Source of the DNA: Carboxylicivirga sp.
Lineage (GTDB): Bacteria; Bacteroidota; Bacteroidia; Bacteroidales; Marinilabiliaceae
Direction of reading: 5' to 3'
DNA length: 64,000 bases
Assembly (NCBI GenBank): GCA_025210475.1
Contig: JAOARW010000111.1
Coordinates: 1-64,000 of the forward strand
The notes under the pieces were generated by a model that was given only the letters and a program-made list of their open reading frames with translations, made no database searches and was not told the origin of the DNA. The translations under genes were made by a program, and so were the position numbers. Shown in pieces: positions 54,601 through 62,620 of this stretch; within the stretch, counting starts at the first letter, position 1; every line of letters starts with the position of its first letter.

Positions 54601-54626
54601 GAAAGCCTGCTTTTAAGCAGGCTTTC
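54601..54626 (-). terminator. Hairpin after argS
   Basis: Perfect 10-bp stem GAAAGCCTGC / GCAGGCTTTC with a six-base loop, 20 bp past the argS stop; modest T content follows on the minus strand (TTTCTTG). Confidence 0.7.
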
Positions 54627-54646
54627 ATACAATATATATGATTTCA

Positions 54647-56440
54647 TTACATACGGTCAGGTACATCAATTCCCATCATCCACATACCATTTTTAATCAC
54701 AATACCCGTTGCTTTACACAGCAACAAACGTAACGATCGCTTCTGCTCATCTTCTTCAACAGCAATTGGCGACTCGTGATAGAACTGGTTATATTCCTTA
54801 GCCAGATCATACACAAAATTAGCAATGATAGCCGGGCTATACACCTTACCAGCTTCAGCTATAATAGCAGGGAAGTTGGCAATCATACGCATTAGTTGTA
54901 CCTCCTTCTCCGACATTTCCACTTCTAAAGCTGCAACATCAGGCACATTAATGCCATTCGCCTCAGCCTTGCGAAAGATCGATTGAATACGTGCATAGGT
55001 ATATTGAATGAATGGCCCTGTATTTCCGTTAAAATCAATTGATTCTTTTGGGTCGAAGGTCATATTTTTACGAGGGTCAACTTTCAAAATAAAATACTTA
55101 AGTGCCCCTAATGCAATAATCTCGTAAACACGTTCTGCTTCTTCCTCTGAGTATCCTTCCAGCTTACCCAGCTCCTGCGACATGGTACGAGCGGTATTGA
55201 TCATATCCTGCATCAGATCATCAGCATCAACCACCGTTCCTTCTCTCGATTTCATTTTACCTTCCGGCAATTCCACCATGCCATAGCTAAAGTGAACCAA
55301 ATCCTTACCCCATTTCAAACCCAATCGATCCAATAATATGGCCAATACTTTAAAGTGGTAGTTTTGCTCATTACCAACAACATAAACCATTTTGTCGATG
55401 TCGTAATCATCGTAACGCAGCTTGGCTGTACCAATATCCTGTGTCATGTAAACACTTGTACCATCAGTACGAAGAAGAAGCTTTTCATCCAACCCGTCTT
55501 TAGCCAAATCAGCCCAAACACTATTGTCTTCGCGACGGTAGAAAACCTGCTTTTCCAAACCCTCTAAAACCATATCACGACCGATCTTATAAGTATCCGA
55601 CTCGTAATAGATTTTGTCGAAATCAACACCCATTTGCTTGTAGGTCACATCAAAACCATCGTATACCCAATTGTTCATCTGCTTCCACAAAGCATATACT
55701 TCCGGATCTTGCGCCTCCCACTTAATCAGCATTTCGCGAGCTTCCTTCATCAATGATGAATTAGCTTCAGCCTCCTCTTTACTTTGACCAGCTTCGATTA
55801 ATATAGCCTGCTCTTTTTTATATTCCTGATCAAACTTTACATAGAAATCACCTACCAGGTGGTCACCTTTTTTACCAGTAGACTCGGGTGTTTGTCCTTC
55901 GCCCCATTTTTTCCAAGCCAGCATTGACTTACAAATATGGATACCCCGATCGTTTACAATATTTGTTTTAACCACTCGGTTTCCATTGGCTTCAACAATA
56001 CGCGACAATGAATAACCAAGCAGGTTATTACGGATATGCCCTAGGTGTAAAGGTTTATTTGTGTTTGGCGAAGAATACTCAATCATCACCTGAGGCGATT
56101 TTTCATCCGCTTTTGTTTTACCGTACTCCAGGTTATTTACATTGGCATTTAAAAGGTTAACCCAGTATGATGTTGACAACTGAAGATTTAAAAAGCCCTT
56201 TACAACTTCAAATCCTGACACATCGGTACAATTGTCCTGAATGTATTGCCCCAAATCATTTCCGGTTTCAACAGGATTCTTTTTTGAAAGTCTCAACAAG
56301 GGGAAAACCACAACAGTGTAATCGCCCTTCATGTCTTTACGGGTTAATTGCAACTGAACACTTTCAGCCTCAATTTCAGATGAATACAATTCTTTTACTG
56401 CATCAACAACCGTAGCTTTTATATGATTTTCAATTATCAT
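54647..56440 (-). CDS. argS: Arginyl-tRNA synthetase
   Basis: 597 residues from the ATG at 56440; the 24-codon upstream extension does not look like the family N-terminus. Class I synthetase charging tRNA-Arg: ArgS N-terminal additional domain (about 1-90), HIGH motif as HLGH at 132-135 in SSPNTNKPLHLGH, a KMSKS equivalent GKMKSREGTVV, and a DALR anticodon-binding C-terminal domain (about 475-597) ending in GMWMMGIDVPDRM. Single gene with its own promoter and 3' hairpin. Confidence 0.97.
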   Translation of the reverse strand: MIIENHIKATVVDAVKELYSSEIEAESVQLQLTRKDMKGDYTVVVFPLLRLSKKNPVETGNDLGQYIQDNCTDVSGFEVVKGFLNLQLSTSYWVNLLNANVNNLEYGKTKADEKSPQVMIEYSSPNTNKPLHLGHIRNNLLGYSLSRIVEANGNRVVKTNIVNDRGIHICKSMLAWKKWGEGQTPESTGKKGDHLVGDFYVKFDQEYKKEQAILIEAGQSKEEAEANSSLMKEAREMLIKWEAQDPEVYALWKQMNNWVYDGFDVTYKQMGVDFDKIYYESDTYKIGRDMVLEGLEKQVFYRREDNSVWADLAKDGLDEKLLLRTDGTSVYMTQDIGTAKLRYDDYDIDKMVYVVGNEQNYHFKVLAILLDRLGLKWGKDLVHFSYGMVELPEGKMKSREGTVVDADDLMQDMINTARTMSQELGKLEGYSEEEAERVYEIIALGALKYFILKVDPRKNMTFDPKESIDFNGNTGPFIQYTYARIQSIFRKAEANGINVPDVAALEVEMSEKEVQLMRMIANFPAIIAEAGKVYSPAIIANFVYDLAKEYNQFYHESPIAVEEDEQKRSLRLLLCKATGIVIKNGMWMMGIDVPDRM

Positions 56441-56478
56441 TTTCGTATATTTAATATGCTCTAGATTATTTGAGAATG

Positions 56479-56486
56479 CAAAGGTA
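56479..56486 (-). promoter_or_regulatory. -7 box of the argS promoter
   Basis: Minus-strand TACCTTTG, 38 bp before the argS ATG. A TTG lies 23 bp further upstream, slightly long spacing. Confidence 0.5.
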
Positions 56487-56583
56487 ATAAAGTTAACGTT
56501 TCTGATATGCAAGAATATTCAAAAATAAATGTATAAATATTGTATTTTCGGAGATTCGAATTGATCCAAATCAAGTTAAATCA

Positions 56584-56615
56584 TTTGGCCTATTTAGATC
56601 ATTGAAATATTTTTG
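56584..56615 (+). promoter_or_regulatory. Bacteroidota-type promoter of the PAS kinase gene
   Basis: TTTG, 20 bp, TATTTTTG; ends 37 bp before the start at 56653. Confidence 0.7.
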
Positions 56616-56652
56616 CAGTCGTTTAACAATAAAAAACTAGAATAAATAACAA

Positions 56653-58650
56653 ATGCTGCTCTTAAAATTTTTCATATTAAATCAGGTATATGGAGCGAGA
56701 CAGCTTATGATATCACCAATCAATGAAACAGGTATTGATGATATTCAAAGCATCTTCTATCAGGTTATTGCACTATTGGGTGTGGCAATTGCAGCATACT
56801 TATATATTAATTTTCGGAATAATAAAAGGTCAAAATCTACTATTACATTAAAAAAAGAGTCCTCCAAAATTAATGATTACCTGCAACAAATTGTCAATTC
56901 AATTCCTTATGCAGCATGCATTTCAGATGAAAAACAACGGATTATTTTTTCAAACCCGAAGTTTAAATTACTACTAAATAGTTTTCAGGTTAATAAATCT
57001 TCCAGATGGGACAAACAGCTTGAAATTATCACCAGCGAATATAATTTTACAGAATCCAACGAAATAAAAATAGTAAATACGCAGGGACAAACACTAAAAA
57101 TTAAAACTAAACCTGTTGATTTTGCTGACTTGGACATATCTTTATATACAGTTGTAGTAGAAAACATAACCAATTCGGAAACAGGAAATGACCTCCTAAA
57201 TAACATTAAAACCTATCTTAGATCAACACTTGCCAACACCGACTTTCCGGTGATGCTAATTGACGATGGCTATAAGGTGGCCGAGCACAACAATCAATGC
57301 CATGATTTGCTTAAAATGAACCGCAGTAAGCTGAATAACCGTCACTTCTTCAATTTATTTCCTGATGATGAACGAGCCTACTTAAAGCAGATTTATGCCA
57401 GCGGTACATTTGAAAATAGTCAATCAAATTCATTCCATATAAAGGGCGAACAGAACAATCTTATACCAATTGACCTAAATCTTATCCCCATAATCATCAA
57501 TGGTTCAGCCTACACAATTTGTTTGATAAAAGATATTTCGGAACGTTTACATATGGAAAAGGAAATGATGAAAGCGAAGCTACGTGCCGAAGAATCGGAC
57601 CGATTGAAGTCATCATTTCTGGCTAATATGTCGCATGAAGTAAGAACTCCCCTTAACAGCATTATGGGTTTTACCGAATTAATGGTGGATGAACAGCTGA
57701 GTAACAAAGAGCGTAAGGAGTTCCATAACATTGTACGAAACAGCTCCAATGAACTATTAAGCTTACTTAATGATATTATGGAGTTTTCGAAGATTGAATC
57801 TGGTTTAATCCATTTAAATATTGATGGTGTTTCGCCCCACAATATTATTCAGGAAATGAGTGACTACATCAGGCCATTGGTTAGCAAAAACACAAATCTT
57901 CAGTTTAATATTAAAGAACCCATTGGCCTTCAGCAGCCGGCATCCTTAAAAACCGATAAAGAACGAGTCAAACAAGTTTTGCGTCACCTGCTTGACAACG
58001 CGGTTAAATTTACATATAGTGGTAACATCACACTCTCCTATCAATATCGCCCTGATGCTTCCATTGAATTTATAGTTTCTGACACCGGCATTGGCATTGC
58101 TCAGAAAAAGATTCCAAATATCTTTCACAAATTCAGACAAGCCAACGATGAAAATTCGCGCGATTTTGGAGGTGCCGGTCTAGGACTTAGTATTTGTAAA
58201 CATTTGGCAAAAGTTTTAGGAGGCTTTTTATGGGTTTCTTCATCCGAAAACATCGGATCCGATTTTCATTTTGTCCTTCCAGCCTCTGATTCAGATACCT
58301 TAATCGATCCTCAAAACAAAAACATTGTGTTTTTTACTAACGAACCCAAACCTATACCTTTTAACATTAAAGACACCAAGGTTCTATCTGTTTATTCACA
58401 CACCGCTTTAGTTAATATCCCTCTGGCACATAACATTGCAGCTATTATTCTTGATTCTGATTTAAACGATGAAGAATTGACAAGGCTTAAAAATATTACC
58501 CAGCTGCAATCCAGTACAATTATTGTTTATGGAGAACAATCAAGCATATTGTACAGCCCGATTTCGAAGTACAATAACATGATACTAAAAGATGCAGATG
58601 AGTTAAACTCTTATCTGACAAACTTTCTAAAAACCAATATTCTGAGTTAA
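56653..58650 (+). CDS. PAS-domain sensor histidine kinase with a receiver-like tail
   Basis: 665 residues. One membrane helix at about 36-54; PAS domains at about 75-175 and 195-300; HisKA with His328 in NMSHEVRTPLNSIMGF; HATPase_c at about 430-545 with LLDNAVKFTYSG, DTGIGIA and GGAGLGLSICKHLAK. After it, residues about 555-665 alternate short beta strands and helices (KNIVFFTNE, AAIILDSDLNDEEL, STIIVYGE, MILKDADELNSYL) like a receiver, but the aspartate cluster and the Thr/Lys switch are not clearly conserved, so it is a candidate pseudo-receiver. No cognate regulator adjacent. Confidence 0.92.
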   Translation: MLLLKFFILNQVYGARQLMISPINETGIDDIQSIFYQVIALLGVAIAAYLYINFRNNKRSKSTITLKKESSKINDYLQQIVNSIPYAACISDEKQRIIFSNPKFKLLLNSFQVNKSSRWDKQLEIITSEYNFTESNEIKIVNTQGQTLKIKTKPVDFADLDISLYTVVVENITNSETGNDLLNNIKTYLRSTLANTDFPVMLIDDGYKVAEHNNQCHDLLKMNRSKLNNRHFFNLFPDDERAYLKQIYASGTFENSQSNSFHIKGEQNNLIPIDLNLIPIIINGSAYTICLIKDISERLHMEKEMMKAKLRAEESDRLKSSFLANMSHEVRTPLNSIMGFTELMVDEQLSNKERKEFHNIVRNSSNELLSLLNDIMEFSKIESGLIHLNIDGVSPHNIIQEMSDYIRPLVSKNTNLQFNIKEPIGLQQPASLKTDKERVKQVLRHLLDNAVKFTYSGNITLSYQYRPDASIEFIVSDTGIGIAQKKIPNIFHKFRQANDENSRDFGGAGLGLSICKHLAKVLGGFLWVSSSENIGSDFHFVLPASDSDTLIDPQNKNIVFFTNEPKPIPFNIKDTKVLSVYSHTALVNIPLAHNIAAIILDSDLNDEELTRLKNITQLQSSTIIVYGEQSSILYSPISKYNNMILKDADELNSYLTNFLKTNILS

Positions 58651-58652
58651 TA

Positions 58653-59312
58653 CTATCGCTTTTCGAGTTCGAATTCTATGGCAATATGATACTCACCCGC
58701 AACAGGTTTGCCAAATTTTGTAGCAGCAATAAACTCCCAATCAGAAGGCATTGTTTTAGCCACTTTCACAACCGCCTCGTTAATAACTGGATGTAATTTT
58801 TCGGCAATATAAAACCCGGTGATGTTTCCGCTTGAATTAATCTTAAGCGCTAAAACCACCTTACCCTCCACATCGTCACTTATGGCCTTTTGAGGGTAAC
58901 CCAAATTATTAACCAGATATAGATAAGGAACTAACGGACTCCCTTTAAATAAACAGGGTGATTTTCTTTTTAGGTCGTGTCGGTCTATGCCACTCATCAT
59001 AACCAGCTCTTTCTTATCGAAATCATACTCATAATCGAGAATGCTATTAAGATTATAAAAGCGCCACCTTCCTACACGTTCGTTTTCTTTATAATTGCCT
59101 TTTTCTATAACTTTTCCCTTGTAATATTTAATACTCAAGCCATTCCTCTGTGAAGGATTTTGCTTATCTACCCAGCAAACTTCCTTATACTTGCCATTTA
59201 CTTTAGTTACCTGCTTTCTGTTTTGAGCTTCTCCAGCAATCAAAACAAAAACAAACATACCTGTGAGCCAGACAAATACTCTAATTCTATATTTTAGTTT
59301 TGAACTAAGCAT
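58653..59312 (-). CDS. TonB C-terminal domain protein
   Basis: 219 residues from the ATG at 59312; the longer frame from a TTG at 59363 runs over the preceding small ORF. A membrane anchor or signal (about 12-30, VFVWLTGMFVFVLIAG) is followed by a MORN-like segment (KGKVIEKGNYKENERVGRWRF split) and a TonB C-terminal domain (about 130-215: VEGKVVLALKINSSGNITGFYI). The Pro-rich TonB spacer is missing, so energy transduction to outer-membrane receptors is uncertain; many Bacteroidota carry such short forms. Convergent with the kinase gene, stops 2 bp apart. Confidence 0.85.
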   Translation of the reverse strand: MLSSKLKYRIRVFVWLTGMFVFVLIAGEAQNRKQVTKVNGKYKEVCWVDKQNPSQRNGLSIKYYKGKVIEKGNYKENERVGRWRFYNLNSILDYEYDFDKKELVMMSGIDRHDLKRKSPCLFKGSPLVPYLYLVNNLGYPQKAISDDVEGKVVLALKINSSGNITGFYIAEKLHPVINEAVVKVAKTMPSDWEFIAATKFGKPVAGEYHIAIEFELEKR

Positions 59313-59326
59313 GGAGGAAGATACAA

Positions 59327-59464
59327 TTATTTTAAATAAGAATGTTTGATCACCCCAAGCCAATCTTTATTTAATGAGCTAAATTGTGAAATGTTATGCC
59401 AACTGGCTTGCTCCAGGTAGCTGATAATTTTAAAATTACCTTCCTCTTTTTTGATTTTTTGCAT
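59327..59464 (-). CDS. Possible 45-residue small protein before the TonB-C gene
   Basis: An ATG-started frame (MQKIKKEEGNFKIISYLEQ) ending 14 bp before the TonB-C start. Charged and aromatic, no Cys, no membrane segment, not recognised. TAGTTTTG, a -7-like box, lies only 7 bp upstream on the same strand, which would make a nearly leaderless message. Supported by position and the open frame only. Confidence 0.35.
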   Translation of the reverse strand: MQKIKKEEGNFKIISYLEQASWHNISQFSSLNKDWLGVIKHSYLK

Positions 59465-59484
59465 AATTATACAAAACTAATACA

Positions 59485-59589
59485 TTATATTCGTCTAGGC
59501 TTTTGACTGGGATTTCCTTCTGGCAAGGACATTTCCATCACAGCAGCCCGTGGGTCGATTTCGGCCAAAAGCCTGCTTTTACTTTTCAT
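59485..59589 (-). CDS. Possible 34-residue small protein
   Basis: An ATG frame MKSKSRLLAEIDPRAAVMEM, then a Pro- and Gly-containing basic tail. It stands in a locally GC-richer patch of an otherwise AT-rich 350-bp spacer, which suggests selection for coding. No ribosome-binding site stands out and no family is recognised. Confidence 0.35.
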   Translation of the reverse strand: MKSKSRLLAEIDPRAAVMEMSLPEGNPSQKPRRI

Positions 59590-59714
59590 TATTGAACTAC
59601 TCTGCCCATCTTCTCACGTTAAATGTTCCTAAATTATTATCAGATTATAAATAATAATGTCACTATATTTATCATTTTTTGATAATTTTACGCCTCCATT
59701 AAAACAATCAAAAA

Positions 59715-60269
59715 GTGACAAAAACTGATAGTCAATTCGATCACGTCATCAATATTTGCAAAGATATCTTTGAAAAGAAAATGAAAGATTACGGCACTGC
59801 CTGGCGAATACTGCGACCTTCAAGCATGACGGATCAAATATTCATTAAAGCACAACGCATCAGAAGTATTGAAACCAAAGGAACTTCCAAAGTTGATGAA
59901 GGTATTCGCGATGAGTTCATTGGCATCGTAAACTACTGTGCCATGGCATTGGTGCAACTTTCGCTTAAACCAGCCGAACAGCCGGAAATGGACCATAAGG
60001 AAGCGCTGAAAATGTATTTGGATAACATTTATGCTTCCAAGGCTTTAATGGAAAACAAAAACCACGATTACGACGAAGCATGGCGTAAAATGAGGGTTAG
60101 TTCTTTTACCGACTTAATTTTGATGAAACTTCATCGCACTAAACAAATTGAAGATAATAAAGGACAAACTATTATTTCGGAAGGCATAGACGCTAATTAT
60201 ATGGACATGATTAACTATGCCATTTTTGCTTTGATCAAACTTGAATTTCCCGAAGACGAAACCAATTAA
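59715..60269 (+). CDS. DUF1599 protein (internal duplication)
   Basis: 184 residues, GTG start. Two halves repeat the same motif: FEKKMKDYGTAWRILRPSSMTDQ (about 20-42) and LMENKNHDYDEAWRKMRVSS (about 115-135), each followed by an ending of the form DEGI...NYxxxALxxL. This is the DUF1599 family (PF07659, also listed as a nucleotide-modification-associated domain; recalled from memory). It is conserved in Bacteroidota next to DoxX and tpiA genes, as here, which argues for a core metabolic role rather than DNA modification. 14 bp before the next gene. Confidence 0.88.
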   Translation: MTKTDSQFDHVINICKDIFEKKMKDYGTAWRILRPSSMTDQIFIKAQRIRSIETKGTSKVDEGIRDEFIGIVNYCAMALVQLSLKPAEQPEMDHKEALKMYLDNIYASKALMENKNHDYDEAWRKMRVSSFTDLILMKLHRTKQIEDNKGQTIISEGIDANYMDMINYAIFALIKLEFPEDETN

Positions 60270-60283
60270 ATAATCATTCGAAA

Positions 60284-61492
60284 ATGTTGAAGCTGTTAAG
60301 TCGTTTTTTAACAGGTGCTGTTTTTATTTTCTCAGGATTTGTAAAAGCAGTAGATCCTAAAGGTGGAGCCATTAAAATTAGTGAATACCTTGAGGTACTT
60401 GGAATTCACAATTCAGATAGCATAGGCTTGTTTCTGGCAATTGCACTTTCAACGGTCGAATTTATTTTGGGTTATCATCTTATTTTAGGTCTTAAAATAA
60501 AACGTGTCGCATTACCATCGCTCCTTTTTATGGGAGCATTCACCGTCATCACCTTACTTATAGCTGTCTTTGATCCTGTTTCGGATTGTGGTTGTTTTGG
60601 CGATGCTATCAAGTTAAGTAATTGGGAAACTTTCTTTAAAAATACGATTATATTGCCTTTTAGTATTTATGTATATTACAAGCGTAATGAGTATCAATCT
60701 ACACTTAGCAGTTTACGTCAACACTTAATAACAACGCTTGGCATATTAACGATTGTTGGCATTTCCATCTATTGCATCATCTACCTACCGGTAATTGATT
60801 TCAGAGCTTATAAAATTGGTACCAATATACCAGAAAGCATGGCGATACCCGAAGGAGCAGATGAAGGCGAATACGAAACCACTTTTATTCTGGAAAAAGA
60901 CGGGGTGAAGAAAGAGTTTACGGTCAACAACTACCCATACGAAGACAGCACCTGGGTGTTTGTTGACAGCAAAACCAAAGTGATACGCGAGGGCTATCAA
61001 CCTCCTATTGCGACTCTAAGCTTTGTCTCAACCGAAAATGAAGACATCAGCAATAAAATAATCGATAACGAGGATATTGTTTTTTTAATGGTTGCGCCTA
61101 AACTTAACAAAGCCAATACCGAGCACATTAAAGATTTTATTGCCATTAAAGAGATGACGTATAAAAATGACTTCAATTTCTATGTGGCTACTGCCTCTTT
61201 GGGTGAAGACTGTTTTCTGTTTGACTTAAAACACACAGCGGGTTTTGAATATGCTTTGTGTGATGAAACCACTCTAAAAACAATTGTAAGAGGCAATCCG
61301 GGATTGGTCATTATCAAAAAAGGAACAATAATAGCAAAATACAATCATTCAAATTTACCATCAGCTAATGCGCTGAAGAATCCACTTTCACATTCGATTC
61401 AGGCGCTAAAACAATCCAATGAAAAATCCGGGCTATGGTTGTACATATCAGTTATGATTGGAATGCTTGTAATTATATACAAATTCAAATAA
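60284..61492 (+). CDS. DoxX/MauE-like membrane protein (BT_3928 type)
   Basis: 402 residues. An N-terminal DoxX/MauE-like four-helix membrane domain (about 1-165: RFLTGAVFIFSGFVKAVDPKG, SDCGCFGDAIKLSNWETFFKN), followed by an extracytoplasmic part (about 180-380) with a thioredoxin-like pattern and a last helix (about 383-400). The CGCFGD motif between helices is typical of MauE-like proteins linked to disulfide chemistry. Middle gene of the DUF1599-DoxX-tpiA operon. Confidence 0.87.
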   Translation: MLKLLSRFLTGAVFIFSGFVKAVDPKGGAIKISEYLEVLGIHNSDSIGLFLAIALSTVEFILGYHLILGLKIKRVALPSLLFMGAFTVITLLIAVFDPVSDCGCFGDAIKLSNWETFFKNTIILPFSIYVYYKRNEYQSTLSSLRQHLITTLGILTIVGISIYCIIYLPVIDFRAYKIGTNIPESMAIPEGADEGEYETTFILEKDGVKKEFTVNNYPYEDSTWVFVDSKTKVIREGYQPPIATLSFVSTENEDISNKIIDNEDIVFLMVAPKLNKANTEHIKDFIAIKEMTYKNDFNFYVATASLGEDCFLFDLKHTAGFEYALCDETTLKTIVRGNPGLVIIKKGTIIAKYNHSNLPSANALKNPLSHSIQALKQSNEKSGLWLYISVMIGMLVIIYKFK

Positions 61493-61507
61493 CTTAAATT
61501 TTTATCA

Positions 61508-62263
61508 ATGAGACAAAACATTGTTGCAGGGAACTGGAAAATGAATAACACGCTTGAAGAAGGTGTTACATTGGCCAATGAGGTGAACGAAATTTTAAAA
61601 GCCAACAAACCAAATTGTAAAGTTGTATTAGGTACTCCATTTATTCACCTTGCTGAGGTGGCTAAAAATGTAGATTGTGAACTAGTTGGTGTGGCTGCTC
61701 AAAACTGTGCAGATAAAGTAAGCGGAGCCTATACTGGCGAAACTTCAGCCGCAATGGTAAAATCTACAGGTGCTCAGTATGTTATTCTTGGTCACTCAGA
61801 AAGACGTGCTTATTACGGTGAAACTAATGCTATCTTAAAAGAAAAAACTGACCTGGTTTTAGCTAACGAATTAACACCTATCTTCTGTATTGGTGAAGTT
61901 CTTGAAGAGCGTGAAGCGGGTAAACATTTCGACGTGGTTAAGGAGCAAATTGAAGAAGCTTTATTCCACTTATCAGCTGAAGATTTTGGTAAAGTTGTTT
62001 TGGCTTACGAACCTGTATGGGCTATCGGTACTGGTAAAACTGCTTCTCCAGAGCAAGCTCAGGAAATTCATGCTTTCATCCGTCAGACTTTAGCTAACAA
62101 ATATGGTGCTGAAGTAGCTAACGAAACAAGCATCTTATATGGTGGTAGCTGTAAGCCTTCTAATGCAAAAGAATTATTTGCTAATCCAGATGTGGACGGT
62201 GGATTAATTGGTGGAGCATCACTTAAAGCAGAAGATTTTCACGGAATTATCGCTGCATTTTAA
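61508..62263 (+). CDS. tpiA: Triosephosphate isomerase
   Basis: A 251-residue TIM-barrel enzyme interconverting dihydroxyacetone phosphate and glyceraldehyde-3-phosphate in glycolysis. Catalytic residues visible: Lys11 (GNWKMN), His96 (ILGHSERR) and Glu168 (AYEPVWAIGTGK, with the mobile loop 6), plus YGGS and GGLIGGASL phosphate-binding loops. Last gene of its operon, closed by a strong terminator. Codon use looks more optimised than its neighbours, as expected for high expression. Confidence 0.98.
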   Translation: MRQNIVAGNWKMNNTLEEGVTLANEVNEILKANKPNCKVVLGTPFIHLAEVAKNVDCELVGVAAQNCADKVSGAYTGETSAAMVKSTGAQYVILGHSERRAYYGETNAILKEKTDLVLANELTPIFCIGEVLEEREAGKHFDVVKEQIEEALFHLSAEDFGKVVLAYEPVWAIGTGKTASPEQAQEIHAFIRQTLANKYGAEVANETSILYGGSCKPSNAKELFANPDVDGGLIGGASLKAEDFHGIIAAF

Positions 62264-62298
62264 TTAAGCAAGAAAAAGCTCAAAATAGTTTTCAGATT

Positions 62299-62327
62299 AA
62301 AAGGCCATCGTTCGATGGCCTTTTTTT
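62299..62327 (+). terminator. Terminator of the tpiA operon
   Basis: Perfect AAGGCCATCG / CGATGGCCTT stem with a two-base loop (the stem may open to TTCG-type) and seven T. 35 bp past the stop. Confidence 0.92.
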
Positions 62328-62372
62328 GTATATCGCATGAATTCCTGGGCTTATTTCATTCATTTATGACAT

Positions 62373-62402
62373 AAAAAAAGAGGGCTCGCCAAAGCCCCCT
62401 TC
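62373..62402 (-). terminator. Terminator of the Kef-type antiporter transcript
   Basis: Minus-strand GGGGGCT / AGCCCTC stem (one G-U pair) followed by TTTTTTTATG. Lies 43 bp past the stop of the 37-residue small gene. Confidence 0.8.
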
Positions 62403-62445
62403 ATACAAAATTATAAATTAAGTAATGCAGAAATAAGGTTCTCTT

Positions 62446-62559
62446 TTAATAAACTGATCCAATATAAATTAGTAATGCTCCCAAAAATGAAATGGCAAGC
62501 GTCAAGCCCAACTCAATAACCAGTTCCTTTACTAGCTGATATTCTACTTTGCTTTTCAT
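62446..62559 (-). CDS. 37-residue single-pass small membrane protein
   Basis: A short gene: MKSKVEYQLVKELVIE then a hydrophobic helix GLTLAISFLGALLIYIG and a short tail. The ATG at 62559 has a strong Shine-Dalgarno AAGGAG five bases upstream, unusual for this genome. It follows the Kef-type antiporter gene by 61 bp on the same strand and precedes the terminator at 62373-62402, so the two are probably co-transcribed; a role as a small antiporter subunit is possible (inference). Not recognised by family. Confidence 0.75.
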   Translation of the reverse strand: MKSKVEYQLVKELVIELGLTLAISFLGALLIYIGSVY

Positions 62560-62620
62560 ACGCTCCTTGCTTTGACTATAATTAAGCAAGAAGCATGCCA
62601 AAATTAGGAAGGAAGGAAAA

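Noticed and set aside
54499..54696. A 65-codon plus-strand frame
   Set aside because: It runs through the argS 3' hairpin and into argS on the other strand; composition is not protein-like.
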